From Sisyra terminalis (taxonomy: Eukaryota > Arthropoda > Insecta > Neuroptera > Sisyridae): 64,000 nucleotides of DNA. Where the stretch lies: positions 51,969,080 to 52,033,079 of the forward strand of contig OY292276.1 of the NCBI GenBank assembly GCA_958496175.1, written 5' to 3'. Positions within the stretch are counted from its first letter, which is position 1. Each line of letters begins with the position of its first letter. Shown here one piece after another: positions 12,206 to 22,905 of the stretch. The position numbers and the translations under genes were made by a program. The notes beneath the pieces are model-generated. The model did no database searches. It saw only the letters and a program-made list of their open reading frames with translations, and had not been told where the DNA came from.

Positions 12206-13004
12206 TTTATTATCCAACAATAAAGCTTTTTGATTTTTTTACAATGATGTCCTGATTTTATTCTGTTAATTATTTTATCCTTTCTGTGCTGTAATCTGAA
12301 GTGAACCATAGTCTTTAAGCCATCATACGATTTGTAATATATTAAGATTTGTTTGATAAATATTTCACTTCTTTGGGTATACTCTTCATGTCTTTGTACA
12401 TATATTGATCTTTTTTAGATTTTAAAATGGCAAATGAAGGTATAAACATGTTTCTTTTTAATTAATTTATCAACTCTCCAGTGACCCTCTTTGTGACCTG
12501 GTACCCATAATAGTTTTGGTGATAATACCAAATAAGTTTTTTTTTAAATTCAAATTCGATCATTTTCTTTTCTTCAACTGTTACCAACGAAGAATAGCAA
12601 AAAATTTAACCAATAAGAAGTTAAGGGAGGTAATAATACTAAATTTAGGGCAGCAAGTCAAAGAGCTGTCAAATAATTTTAATTTCTTTGGTGGATCAAC
12701 CAAATAGCCAAAACTGCCCAAGAACTGTTAACAAAGAAAATTCTGTCCTACAACACGATAATGCCAAACTGTTCTGCAGAGGAAAAGCTAATTAATTAAG
12801 GGGGAGGGGTGATATTGCCATAATAACTATAATCTTTCAAAGATTTTCCATGGGATTTCAATATTTTTCAATCATTACAACATTTACTCAGTGGCAAAAC
12901 AATTTAAAGTTTAGGTAATGTTCAAAGTAATTAATTGTTTCTACTTATTTGGAATTAAAAATTTGTATAGTAGATCTCAAATCAATGATACTATTGAGGC
13001 TAAT

Positions 13005-13287
13005 AGATGATAAAATTCAGATCTCAGCTTTTATTTCTCTAAATAAGAAGCCAACTCAGGTTATTTAAGATCGGTTTTTTATTTATTTAATATTTTTACT
13101 ATACTACGTTTCGTTAATAAATAAAATTTTATTTTTTTATTGCATTTAAATTGAAAATATTATTTTTGTGAATCAAGAAGCCTGATGAAGTTACGATACG
13201 TAACGAAATGTAGCTAATTGAATAGTAAAAATATTAAATAAAAAAAACCCATCTTAAACAACCTGAATTGTCTTTTTATTTAAAAAA
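13005..13287 (+). mobile_element. Hammerhead-bearing element, family 1 (site A)
   Basis: An insertion inside the mariner remnant, bounded by copies of ATTGAGGCTAAT at 12993-13004 and 13288-13299. The uninterrupted mariner copy at 62.1 kb has a single version (ATTGAGGCTGAT), so both ends and the target-site duplication are well supported (10-12 bp, depending on where the end is set). The element starts AGATGATAAAATTCAG and ends TTATTTAAAAAA. Inside, 13038-13114 and 13203-13285 are inverted repeats. The right arm has a complete hammerhead-like motif; the left arm keeps only its GAAAC/cleavage half on the minus strand (about 13101-13117). It encodes no protein. Confidence 0.85.
13173..13221 (+). 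ncRNA. Hammerhead-ribozyme-like motif, family 1 (site A)
   Basis: Stem I is TCAA-ga-AGC (13173-13181) pairing with GCT-aa-TTGA (13213-13221), with an internal loop where natural hammerheads make loop contacts. The core is CTGATGA (13182-13188), one unpaired A, stem II GTTAC/GTAAC with a 5-nt loop, then GAAA (13205-13208). The predicted cleavage triplet is GTA, after 13212. The residue after GAAA is T where the other copies have C, which would weaken the already minimal stem III. Confidence 0.75.
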
Positions 13288-13399
13288 ATTGAGGCTAATT
13301 ATATTATTGATTTAAACCCAAAAGTATTAACAAAATTTTGAGTTTTAATTGTTGTTTAAAAAAATGACATTACTTTCCGTGACACCCAATAGTTTTATT

Positions 13400-16190
13400 A
13401 TACTCTGTATAATAGTTGCACTTAGTTCAAAACTTTATCGAAATTGTTAAAAACATTATTATTTTTTTATATACGAAGCTTTCAAGGAAATAATGGACCG
13501 AGCTTGGAATTTTATTGATTATTTGGAATACAATTTTAGTTTCAATTATTTCCTCTATAGATTTATTTTTTCTTCAATAATTACACATGCAACAATAAGA
13601 AAGAAACGGAAATTAGTTTAACAGGTACTGCTAAAATTACTTTTAAGAAAATAGTAATGATGATTTGTATAAAATATTAAACAGCTTTTTCTTTCATTAA
13701 CTTTCGAAAATTTAATTGTTTAGGTTCCATAAAATTAGACCCATAATTAGATTACCTTTATATGCAATTTGTATGCGTTTGTTAGGTTTCAATAATTGCA
13801 GAAAATTTTATGTTTAAAATTTAGAGTCGATAAAGTTAAGCATATCTAATTTCTAATTTCCATATAATTATAACAAAATCGTGAAAAAAGGCTGAAAAAA
13901 ATTTAAATAATTGGAAATTAAGATATACGTATACTTCCAGCTACTTAACATTCCATTGATTCACAGTATTAGTAAACAGTGATAATTGCAGATATTAAAT
14001 TAATTTACATTTAATTATATAAATCGAAACAAAAAAAAAACCAAACATATTATGAAACAACCGTTTTAATTATCATTCATCAAGATAATAATCCAAATCC
14101 ACCATAAGTTAAACACCAATATTCATATAGAAAATAATGACAGGTTTATAGTATTTACTACATATAAATTTTTGTATTTATATTTTTTGAATAAATAAAT
14201 AATAAATTTTGGCATAATTATATATTACTTTTTCACTAATATTCCCGCTTTGACCATTCGCTACGCGTATATCCGGCCGCAAGTCAATATCTGTGATTTA
14301 TAAGTGAAGTTCTTTATTAAGTTTTATTATCAGATTAATAGCGGCACGAAAAATAATATTAAAGTTTGATTCAAAAATAATATGATGATTTATTGTTTTG
14401 AACATTTCGTATTAAAATTTCTTTTCGACGATAATTAAGTTTTTATCAGTCATAATAGGAACGAAATTTAGATAGGGGAAATCTTAGAAATTTTGTTGGA
14501 AACTTTCCGAAAAAAAAAGAACTGGGAACTGAAAGAAATATTTTTAAGAAGTTAGACAACTCTAAACATCAAAAATGATATAGAATAAATTGGTATTAAA
14601 AAAAATAAAAAATCAGAAATATGCTGGTTCTTTTAGTATCTAATGTTTGAATGGAAAATCAGGCCTTCGTGGCTTCGTGGGGAGTAAATCTTCATATAGA
14701 TTAAAAATCTGGACCTTATAAAAACAAGAAAAGTATTTACGGATCTTTTCAAAATGGTTTGAAAAAAAACAAATCTGGCTACAGAATGCAACAAAAAAAG
14801 AACAATCGTCAATTGTTGTGGTAATAAAAAGAAAGACTAACTTGATGAATTACATTCTCGGAGGACAAATATTCAAATTTGATATCGTAAAAAAGAAATA
14901 GGAAAATCCCAGAAAAGTGATCCAGGATTTATAAAAACTCCTATTTGGAACCGTTCTTGGAAGTTTTTCAATACTTTTGCTAAAATTTCGGGCTAAATTC
15001 TGTCATGTTTTTTTTAATTGGTCGTCTTTTGAAAACATAAAAACGTCAGTTTTCCCAAGTCAATATCTATGAAGGGGCTGAATAAAAATTAGTAAAAATT
15101 TCACAGAATGATCTTTATACAAATCGAAATATCTCACAAAGAAACTATGACCGAAGCTTAATTATATTTAGAGTAATTGAGTAGTGAATTTCAGGAAAAA
15201 TGCTATCCTTCTTTAGGCCCTTTTAGTTTCAAGTTAGCAATCGAGTACTTGAAATTCTTATAATTTATATTAGTAGACCTAAGTTTAAATCATTGCATGT
15301 AATAACTTATCTAATATTACAGCTCTAAATCAACAATTGGTAGTAAAAACAACAGGTAAGTAACAGTTCAAGTTTTTAAATTTTATTAGAATTTGATGAT
15401 CATCAAAGTTTGAGCTTCCAGAAGTTGCAAAGCATCTAATTTTATTATAACTTATAGGGACATATTTGTGATGCATCTTGTTTCTTTCAATGTAAACAAC
15501 ATTCCAATCTTTCATTAAGTTTACTCTTCATTTACTGAATTTCAGTTGAAGACTGAAGAAACAGATATATACTTAACTCCAGTAATATTCTCTCGACAGT
15601 ATTAATATTAAAGGGTGCAATTTAAATATATGCCAAAAATGGTGCAAATCACGTCAAAAAGTGTATTTAAACGCCAGATAATAAGAGGAAATAGTTCTTT
15701 TATAATGAGTACAGAAAAATATTATATTGGACATCTATATATATAAAAAACACTGCAACAATGGTTATTTAACAGCATTAAAATTTAATTTACAGCTTTA
15801 TAGTGTAAAATCATTTTAAATATGATCAACAACACTTAAGTACTATAGTAAATTGGTAAAAATGTTTACATTTGTAATTTACTCACCAATTTAAAAGTCA
15901 AATTTAATTGTTTTTTTTATTATAAATTAAAATTGATAAATTGATATTATTATTGATATACCTAGCAAGTTTATTAATTTATAATTAACAATCAAATTGA
16001 GTTTACAAACGTGCAATAATAAACAAACTTTTGTAAAGGCATCAGCACTTTTCGTAGAAAAGTGGAAAGAAACAGTTCCGGAATTTATTAATTATTTCAA
16101 TATACTAAGTGGCCAAAATCATATCAAAATTAGTTTGATGGTACAGCATCAGACTATCTAAGTACAAACAATGGGATTGAATCTACCAAT
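13400..16190. other. AT-rich non-coding DNA, no gene seen
   Basis: Nothing recognised. A small perfect hairpin (CACTTTTC/GAAAAGTG, loop GTA) sits at 16047-16065. A 61-codon minus-strand frame at 15330-15515 has no motif. Confidence 0.4.
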
Positions 16191-16320
16191 TCCATAATTA
16201 AAAAAGAATAAACTTAAGAGATCGTTTATTTGTTTCTCAATTTTTAAATAATATAAATGATTTACTAATAACATTGATATCAATAAGTCAGTTAAGCACA
16301 ACTGCAATACCTTTTTTCTA

Positions 16321-17785
16321 TTGCCCACTGGTGCAACAGAAATTAAAAAAATCATACTTGACATGAAAGATAAAGCAGGTGGCGTTGATGGCATAAGTAG
16401 TAAAATTCTTAAAACTATAGTTAACGATAATTGTTTCCCACTAGAATATATTTTCAATAAATGTATTAGCGAAGCTTGTTGGCCAAATTCCTTAAAAAAA
16501 GCTGATATTGTACCTATATTTTAGTCAGGAAATAAACACTTAACAGCAAACTATGGACCTATTTCGCTTGTCTCTAATCTAGCCAAAGTGTTCGAAAAAA
16601 TAATTTACACTAGACTGTATGATTTTTGTACTAGAAATAACTTAATATCTGAAAGACAATATGGCTTTATGAAAAATAGGGGTTCAAATGATGCCCTAGC
16701 TTACACTTCTAACTTTATATACAACAATATGGATAAAAATATACCAACAGTGTTAGCTTTCTTAGATCTTGCAAAATCTTTTGATACTGTCAATCATGAG
16801 ATACTATTGAAAAAACTTTGGAGAAAAGGGATCAGAGGTCTTCCGCATCAGCTAATTCAAAATTACCTAACCCACAGAGTGCAATGCGTTAAAGTTGGCA
16901 ATGTTATGAGTGATTATAAATATGTAAGAGTTGGAGTTCCGCAAGGAACTATTCTAGGACCATTTTTTTTATCTTGTATATTGACGATATATTTGATACC
17001 GAAAAACAACTTAGTTTCTTATGCTGATGACACGGCTGTGTTATGTTGTGGTAGGAACTGGGGAGAGGTTAATGTTCATTTGTCAAATTGGTTAAAAAAA
17101 TGAATATTTGGCTAAGAAATAATCAATTATCATTAAACACAGATAAATCTACCTTTATTACTTTTGGAAGCTATGTAGACAGTATACCAGTTAAATTTCA
17201 ACTGTTTATTAGAGATAAGGAACTAAAAAGAGTAAGAAGCTGCAAATACCTTGGTATATATTTTGACTGCCACATGAAATGGAATATTCATGCTATGGAA
17301 CTTGCAAAAAAATCAAATATTTTACTTTCCTATTTTATAAATTAAATAACTATCTCCAAGCACCTGTTCTAAAAACAATTTACCATGGTCTTTTTGAAGG
17401 CATGATTACCTATGGAATTATAGCGTGGGGTGGGGCCTACGACAACTCGATAAGACAACTAGCTTACATCCAAAATAAGTTAATTAACAAAATATGTAAC
17501 AACAATCGATTGACTGCGCCACTGAAAATACGAGACTACTTTATAGTTAGAGCTCTTAGTTTTTATTATAATGATTGTAAAAAACTTCATGGTGAAAGGC
17601 TGAGTAACACTAGATCTAAGCAGCTGGTATTGCCAAAAATTAAAAAAACTATTCAAGCCAAAAGTGCTTACTACGTTGCGATTAAGTATTTTAATATGCT
17701 ACCTGAAAACATGAAATCACTGATCTGTTCCAAAAAGATATTGGGGAAGAAGCGGGGAAACTGGATTTCCAACTCTAGGACGTAA
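16321..17785 (+). pseudogene. Non-LTR reverse transcriptase, one nonsense and two frameshifts
   Basis: The RT blocks appear in order: GGVDGISSKILKTI, KKADIVPIF, LAKVFEKIIYTRLYDF, LDLAKSFDTVNHEILLKKL (motif A, Asp present), GVPQGTILGP (motif B), SYADDTAVL (catalytic YADD intact), LSLNTDKSTFITFGS, CKYLGIYFD, then a C-terminal extension with YGIIAWGG and IQNKLINKICN. One TAG at 16522-16524 interrupts the PIF-SGNK segment, which stays in frame afterwards. Two frameshifts lie at or near A7 runs (about 17094-17100 and 17305-17311). Its role is to copy element RNA at a nicked target. It is inactive as written but may be recent, or the shifts may be assembly errors. Confidence 0.9.
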
Positions 17786-17910
17786 TTTTAGAAAAAATAG
17801 TTTTAAGTAATATTGTAATATATCTTTTTTAAGTTTGTATTATTGATTTGATAAATTTTATTAACTATACTATTTTTGTGTATATTTTGTAGTTTTTCTG
17901 GTTCTATGAA

Positions 17911-17932
17911 CAGGTGTAACGCACCTCTATAG
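17911..17932 (+). other. LINE 3' UTR stem-loop
   Basis: AGGTG and CACCT pair across the loop TAACG, followed by CTATAG. A related hairpin (AGGTGTT/AACACCT, then CTATAG) occurs at 44428-44453 in the truncated relative. In several LINE families the RT recognises a 3'-terminal hairpin; that role here is inferred. Confidence 0.6.
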
Positions 17933-17975
17933 AATTTCCACCAGAAGTAAAAAGAATAAATAAAAAAAAAAAAAA

Positions 17976-20243
17976 TAATTACATGATCTAAGGACAGAAA
18001 TCCAGAGCTGCAATACCACAAAATCTTTTCTGTGAAACCAACAGTTACTTTAAAAGAATGGACCGAATCTTGTCATTGGGTATTGCAAAACAAGAAAATA
18101 ATAAAAATGGATAATACATACAATGTTTGTACTTCAATTCGAGTTATAAAAGTATAACTTCAGAATTGATAACCAAATATATTATTGAAGATTGGGAAAT
18201 TTTTGAAGATTTTGAACAGAGCTTTATGGTTATTGGGCAATTAAAATAGATGCTGATATGAGTAAAATGTAATTGCTAATATCCAATATTTCAAAAAAAA
18301 AAAATATAAGTTCAAGCATAAGTGGGGTCTTCTAATCCGTTTGGTAAAAATTGAAGTTAGCTTCCCTGCTTCTGCTTAGCTGATTTAGCTTCCCTGAGGA
18401 AGCTAAATGTATTTCTGAAGGACACAAATGTAAATGTGGGCGCCCATCAAAAGCAAAAAAAGCATTAATTATCAATAAATTTACATATTTGGCTTCAAAA
18501 GATTCGCTACTTGGCGTTTTTAATTCTATTTTGTTCATGCTTGTATTGTCGTTTTAAATTTAATATATACGTCTATTTGATCAATTTTGGAGTTAAATAT
18601 TTAAATCTGGCGTGCAAATCAACTATTTAAAAAATTTAACATCTAGCGTTCATTAACATATTTTAATATGCACTTATATATACCCCAATATTAAATAAAC
18701 AATTGCTTATTAATTTTTTTCAAATTTTTTTTGATTTTTTTTGGGACTGTTTATCTTAAAGGAACTCGTATTTAAAGAATCATGAAAATTAAAAATGTTT
18801 AGCTGCAATGTTTGGGTGATTTCAAATGAAATGATCCGCTACTGTTTTTGGACTCCTTATATGTAACTTATGCCATAGAAGTATGAGTTCAAAAAATAAA
18901 TTATTTTTTTAAAAGAAAAACGTTTTCCATTTAAATATTTCGTTTTCCTTATAAATTAAAAAATTATTAAATTCTGAATAGTTTTCCTGTATGAAATGCT
19001 TACAAAAAATGAGGAATCCAAACGTTTTAAATACTAAAAACAAAAACCGAAATAATGGTTAAAAATGATGTTAACGACCGAGGAAACTTGAAAAAAATGT
19101 GTCAAGAAAAAAGATATTGAAACTCAAACCTCAGCCTCATTGTGGAATACAACAGTAGGAGGATATAATTTATTAGGTGCTGACAAAACAAATGTAATAT
19201 TCAATGAAGCGAAATGTTGGCACGCCGAGATATGAAAAAGTGATTTAAATTAAAACTTTCATTGTATTCAATTAATGAATTCCTTTGCCGCACATATAGT
19301 GGGTATAATTCTCGCAGTTGATATCCTCAAAAATGTCTAATTACCCATTGCTCGGTCGACGGCAAAACCGCAAAATTCCATCACAAAACGTTCGCTTCAT
19401 TGTACGACCATACGACATTTACGGCCAGAAGTGACACACTCGTATCTGGACTGGGTTCCGTTTGTTTGGGGAACACCTCGCAATAGAAACGGGAATACGG
19501 GGAACACACATGCATAACTCACACTGCATTCACAGGAGCATCGTCGTGTGTTCCTGTATTCCTCCTGGCATGATTAATGACAGCATTTATTCGCACATAG
19601 AAAATATTCAACAGAGCCAAACGTTCTTTCTACGTAGGTATTATATCTTCCATTCGCAAAGTGAAATTCTGATATGTGAGAATGTAAACTTCCAAAGTTA
19701 TTTTTAATATATTGTAATATTTTTTTTCCACGAAATTCCCCCATATGAAAATACATTAATTTTAAACGTCATCTACACAACTTACGTCAAAGATATGTAT
19801 CGCTGTTTTAATACATATTCAGCTATTACATTGATTAAATCTATTATTAAATAGGTCATTTACCTCAATCGACCAAGATTAAACAAACTTGTACTTGAAA
19901 GTTTACATTTTAATTACTTAAAAGTTAGTCATATATATCTTTTATAAATCCCACCTTCCACACGTTTTAGGTCTATCTTTATATTTATAAATTTCACCAA
20001 CTTTTTTTCCCCCCATTCTTTTCTACGTCATAGCCAAAACTCGGGAATTATGTGAACCGCAAAACGTGTCTAACAAGGCCTAGACCCTTGTCACAGGAAA
20101 ATTTTCTTAAGCATTTTCAAGCCTTATTAATAATACTTGAATAATACGCTAAGGGTAACATTTCCATTCCATTTATGCATTCATATTACATACATTTGCT
20201 TATTATTATTATTATGAAAATTAAAATACGTTTAGAATATTTT
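17976..20243. other. Non-coding DNA with two hairpins and a less AT-rich island
   Basis: No gene recognised. A perfect 11-bp hairpin (ATTTAGCTTCC, loop CTGA) lies at 18383-18408. The stretch 19280-19620 is clearly less AT-rich than its surroundings. It contains an inverted pair at about 19491-19510 and 19545-19564 (GGAATAC.GG.AACACAC against its reverse complement). Open frames on both strands across the island lack known motifs. It could be a regulatory element or an unrecognised repeat. Confidence 0.45.
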
Positions 20244-20521
20244 TTAATTGAGTCGTTTATTTTGAAAGTGAGTTAAGTCCATTTCAAGAACAATCCCTAC
20301 AGTGTTATCATTTTTATCCACATAAGATATTACTTACATAAGATATTAAGGAGGAGGGAAAATTGGCGTTTTTGTTAACAGCTAAAATGAAATCAGTAAT
20401 TTCTGATAACTTAGCAATTAAATAATTTACATACTTTGTTCTAGTTACAAAAAGAAGAATCACCATATACACCGTCCTTGAAATGGACTTACGTCACTTT
20501 CAAAATAAACGACTCAATTAA
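20244..20521 (+). mobile_element. MITE family Q, copy 1
   Basis: The ends form near-perfect terminal inverted repeats of about 45 bp, beginning TTAATTGAGTCGTTTATTTT and continuing GAAAGTGA..TAAGTCCATTTCAAG. The outer TTAA on both sides could be part of the repeat or a TTAA target duplication. The interior is non-coding. A second copy in the opposite orientation lies 388 bp away, sharing interior blocks such as TTTTTGTTAACA and ACTTTGTTCTA.TTACAA. Confidence 0.9.
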
Positions 20522-20908
20522 TCAACGCAATGTTTAAAATAATGATAGGAAATTGACACTTTATATGACATTATTCTTTTCGATATGTATTTGAATTAAA
20601 AATCAGTTGCAATACATTAATAAAATGGGGAAATAAAATATACAATTACCATTGTATTAATGTAACTTTTAGGACGTCGGTATTTTGGATTATTTACACA
20701 TATCTATACATGATATTTTATGGCAACTACTCGTATTGACTTCTATAAGGCAAATGTTTTCGATAAGCATTTTTCAAACGCATGACCTATACTGTATTGT
20801 TAAACGGTTAATTCATATAGTATGTAATATAATTTTTTTTAAGTAACCAAATGTTTATACATATTGTACAGAATATACAAGCCAACTGTTTATACATACA
20901 GTATCTAT

Positions 20909-21135
20909 ATGACTCATTTATTTTGAAAGTGGTGTAAGTTCATTTCAAGGACGGTCTATATGGTGATTCTTCTTCTTGTAATTAGAACAAAGTATGTTAA
21001 TTATTTATAGTTGTTAACAAAAACGACAATTATTCCCTATTCCTTTGTATCTTAAGTTCCTATAGTTAAAAATAATAACACTATAGGGATTGTTCTTGAA
21101 ATGGACTTAACTCACTTTCATAATAAACGGTTCAT
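20909..21135 (-). mobile_element. MITE family Q, copy 2 (inverted relative to copy 1)
   Basis: Terminal repeats TGACTCATTTATTTTGAAAG and the reverse complement of TGAACCGTTTATTATGAAAG flank a 135-bp interior homologous to copy 1. The shared inner end reads GTCCTTGAAATG.ACTTA. Its flanks do not show the TTAA seen at copy 1, so the target preference stays open. Confidence 0.88.
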
Positions 21136-22344
21136 GTATAAATATCCAATTTTATCTTTTATTTGAAGATCAGTAACTTTCCGTGAAATATTCACAGTCC
21201 AACACTGACACAACTGACAAATGGTTAAATTTAGCAATTGAATGAAATCAAAATGACAGTTGAAACTAATGACACGATAGTTCAAATTTGAGACATTAAT
21301 TATTATGTTTAAATTCCACTCACATGAATGAGTTTACAACTTTATATTCTTTGTTCTTGCCGCAACACATAAATTTGCTTAGTATGAATTTTAATATCAA
21401 AGCAAATTTTCTTTACAATTGTATCATATTTTAGTTAGCACAAACCACTTATAACTGGTTAAGGAACTACCGGAATTTCACTACAACAGTGGATTGTAAA
21501 TATCTTTTAAATTATACCAAAGAAGTGTAATTTCTCAAGCGTGTCTATAAATACACATACCGTTTTTAAAAATTTTTATTTGTAAGTTATTGGCTGTTAA
21601 GAATTAAATTTGTGATCAATTATATACTATTTAACTCTCGCATGAAGTATAGAATTATTTCTACTTACAAAAATCCGCTGAAAGCCAGAAATATGACTTC
21701 TATTTAGTAAAATAAATATTTTAGTTCAAACGATCATGCAAAAATTTGACAAGAAGGTTCATGAACCAAAACACTTTTAAGAAACTACTCCAGTGTTGCA
21801 TATTCGATGCAACACATGCTTTTTTTTAAACGTACTTTTTTGAAGTATATTTAAATATTTAGTGCTGTATAGGTTACCCAATCAAATCATCACTCCCTCT
21901 TATGAAAACTAATGAAAACGTAAGAATGAAATTAATGCACTTAGTAGATACAATATACCATAATCCAGAAGTCTAATATATGGTAAAAGTTTCAAAAAAA
22001 TATATATTTTTATAATAGTAACTTATGGGTGAGCATACGTTAAATAGTCAGGTAGCACCATGGTGTCCATGAGGCGTACGTTTGAGGACCACTGCCACTC
22101 ATGAAACTCTTTCTTCAGAAAAAATAGTTTCTTCAGTTTTGAAGGAAAAGTTTCATGAACGAAAAGTTTACACGAAATCATTCCTGTTTACACCTGGGTA
22201 CGTAAAAATTGTGGCTAATCTTGAAAATCTTTTAAATACACTATTGTGAAGTAGTGTTAGCTTTATTTCCATAAGATGTAAACGAAATGTTTCTCTAAAA
22301 GTCAACTAATAATATGTTGATTAATAGTCGGCGGACTGTTACGC
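21136..22344. other. AT-rich DNA; possible hAT terminus at 22051-22094
   Basis: Mostly featureless. The reverse complement of 22051-22094 reads CAGTGGTCCTCAAACGTACG, closely resembling hAT terminal repeats (CAGTGGTTCTCAAAC type). I did not find the partner end or an 8-bp duplication, so this is at best an orphan end. A small hairpin (TGTTGCA/TGCAACA) lies at about 21793-21813. Confidence 0.4.
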
Positions 22345-22905
22345 AGGTTATTATGACCTAATTTTACTCTTGACACTAAAAATAAATTAACAATATATAA
22401 AGCCTTAATTCAATCCATTTGGACATATGGGGTAGAGCTGTGGGGTTCTGCCAAGTACTCCAAGATCCAACGAATCCAATCCTTCCAATCAAAATTTCTC
22501 CGCCGCATCTAAATGCTCCCTACTACGTTAAAAATAAAGCAATACATAATGATATCAAAATTCCCTTTATCGATAACCTAATCCAAGACCGGTTCCAAAA
22601 ATTTCACAACAAGCTGCACAACCACCCAAACCCCAACGCTCAAATCATTTCCTCTACATTCCATCCAAATAACCCTCCACGTCGATTACAACGCCAATGG
22701 CCGCGAGATCTACTAAATGATTAACAGAAAGTCCCAACAATGGTTGGGTTCTTTCAATAAGTTCCAAATTCAAATGTCCCTGGTGAAGGATCACTCCTCA
22801 CTAAGGGAAGAGATTTATTTTATTTTATTTTGTGCGCATATTACATATTACACTAGAACTATTGTATGAAAGGCAATTTGTTTTAATAAAAAAAAAAAAT
22901 AATAT
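22345..22905 (+). pseudogene. Jockey-like LINE 3' fragment (RT C-terminus, UTR, poly-A)
   Basis: A 5'-truncated LINE. In the first frame it reads LTIYKALIQSIWTYGVELWG and SKIQRIQSFQSKFLRRI, the conserved region after the RT thumb. A frameshift near 22510 then continues NAPYYVKNKAIHNDIKIP, LIQDRFQKFHNKL and PPRRLQRQWPRDLL before a stop at 22722-22724. The 3' UTR has the Jockey-type TCACTCCTCACTAAGGG segment and a poly-A tract at about 22888-22902. It is non-functional. Confidence 0.9.

Larger units (their letters stand above)
12580..13390 (+). mobile_element. Mariner-like transposon remnant, copy a
   Basis: Read in shifting frames, this segment gives VLQHDNAKLF, matching the mariner second catalytic Asp motif (consensus HDNARPH), then DFNIFQSLQHLLSGKTI (consensus YHLFRSLQ..LSG..F) with NVQSN, and a C-terminal SQINDTIEANYIID similar to WQKVI..NGQY. 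The 3' end, TTTCCGTGACACCCAATA, looks like a mariner terminal repeat at a TA. A paralogous remnant lies at 61585-62215. It is interrupted at 13005-13287 by a hammerhead element. The 5' half is not recognised, and no frame is intact. Confidence 0.75.
16200..17975 (+). mobile_element. LINE (non-LTR retrotransposon), best-preserved copy in window
   Basis: A 5'-truncated non-LTR element on the plus strand. It has an almost complete reverse transcriptase (16321-17785), a 3' UTR with a stem-loop at 17911-17932, and an A-rich tail (AATAAATAAAAA..., to 17975). The remaining frame begins within the RT N-terminal region; no endonuclease was recognised upstream. The RT resembles the Jockey/CR1 type (GIRG, PQGTILGP, YADD). 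A 3' fragment of what looks like the same family occurs at 44340-44474. Confidence 0.9.
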
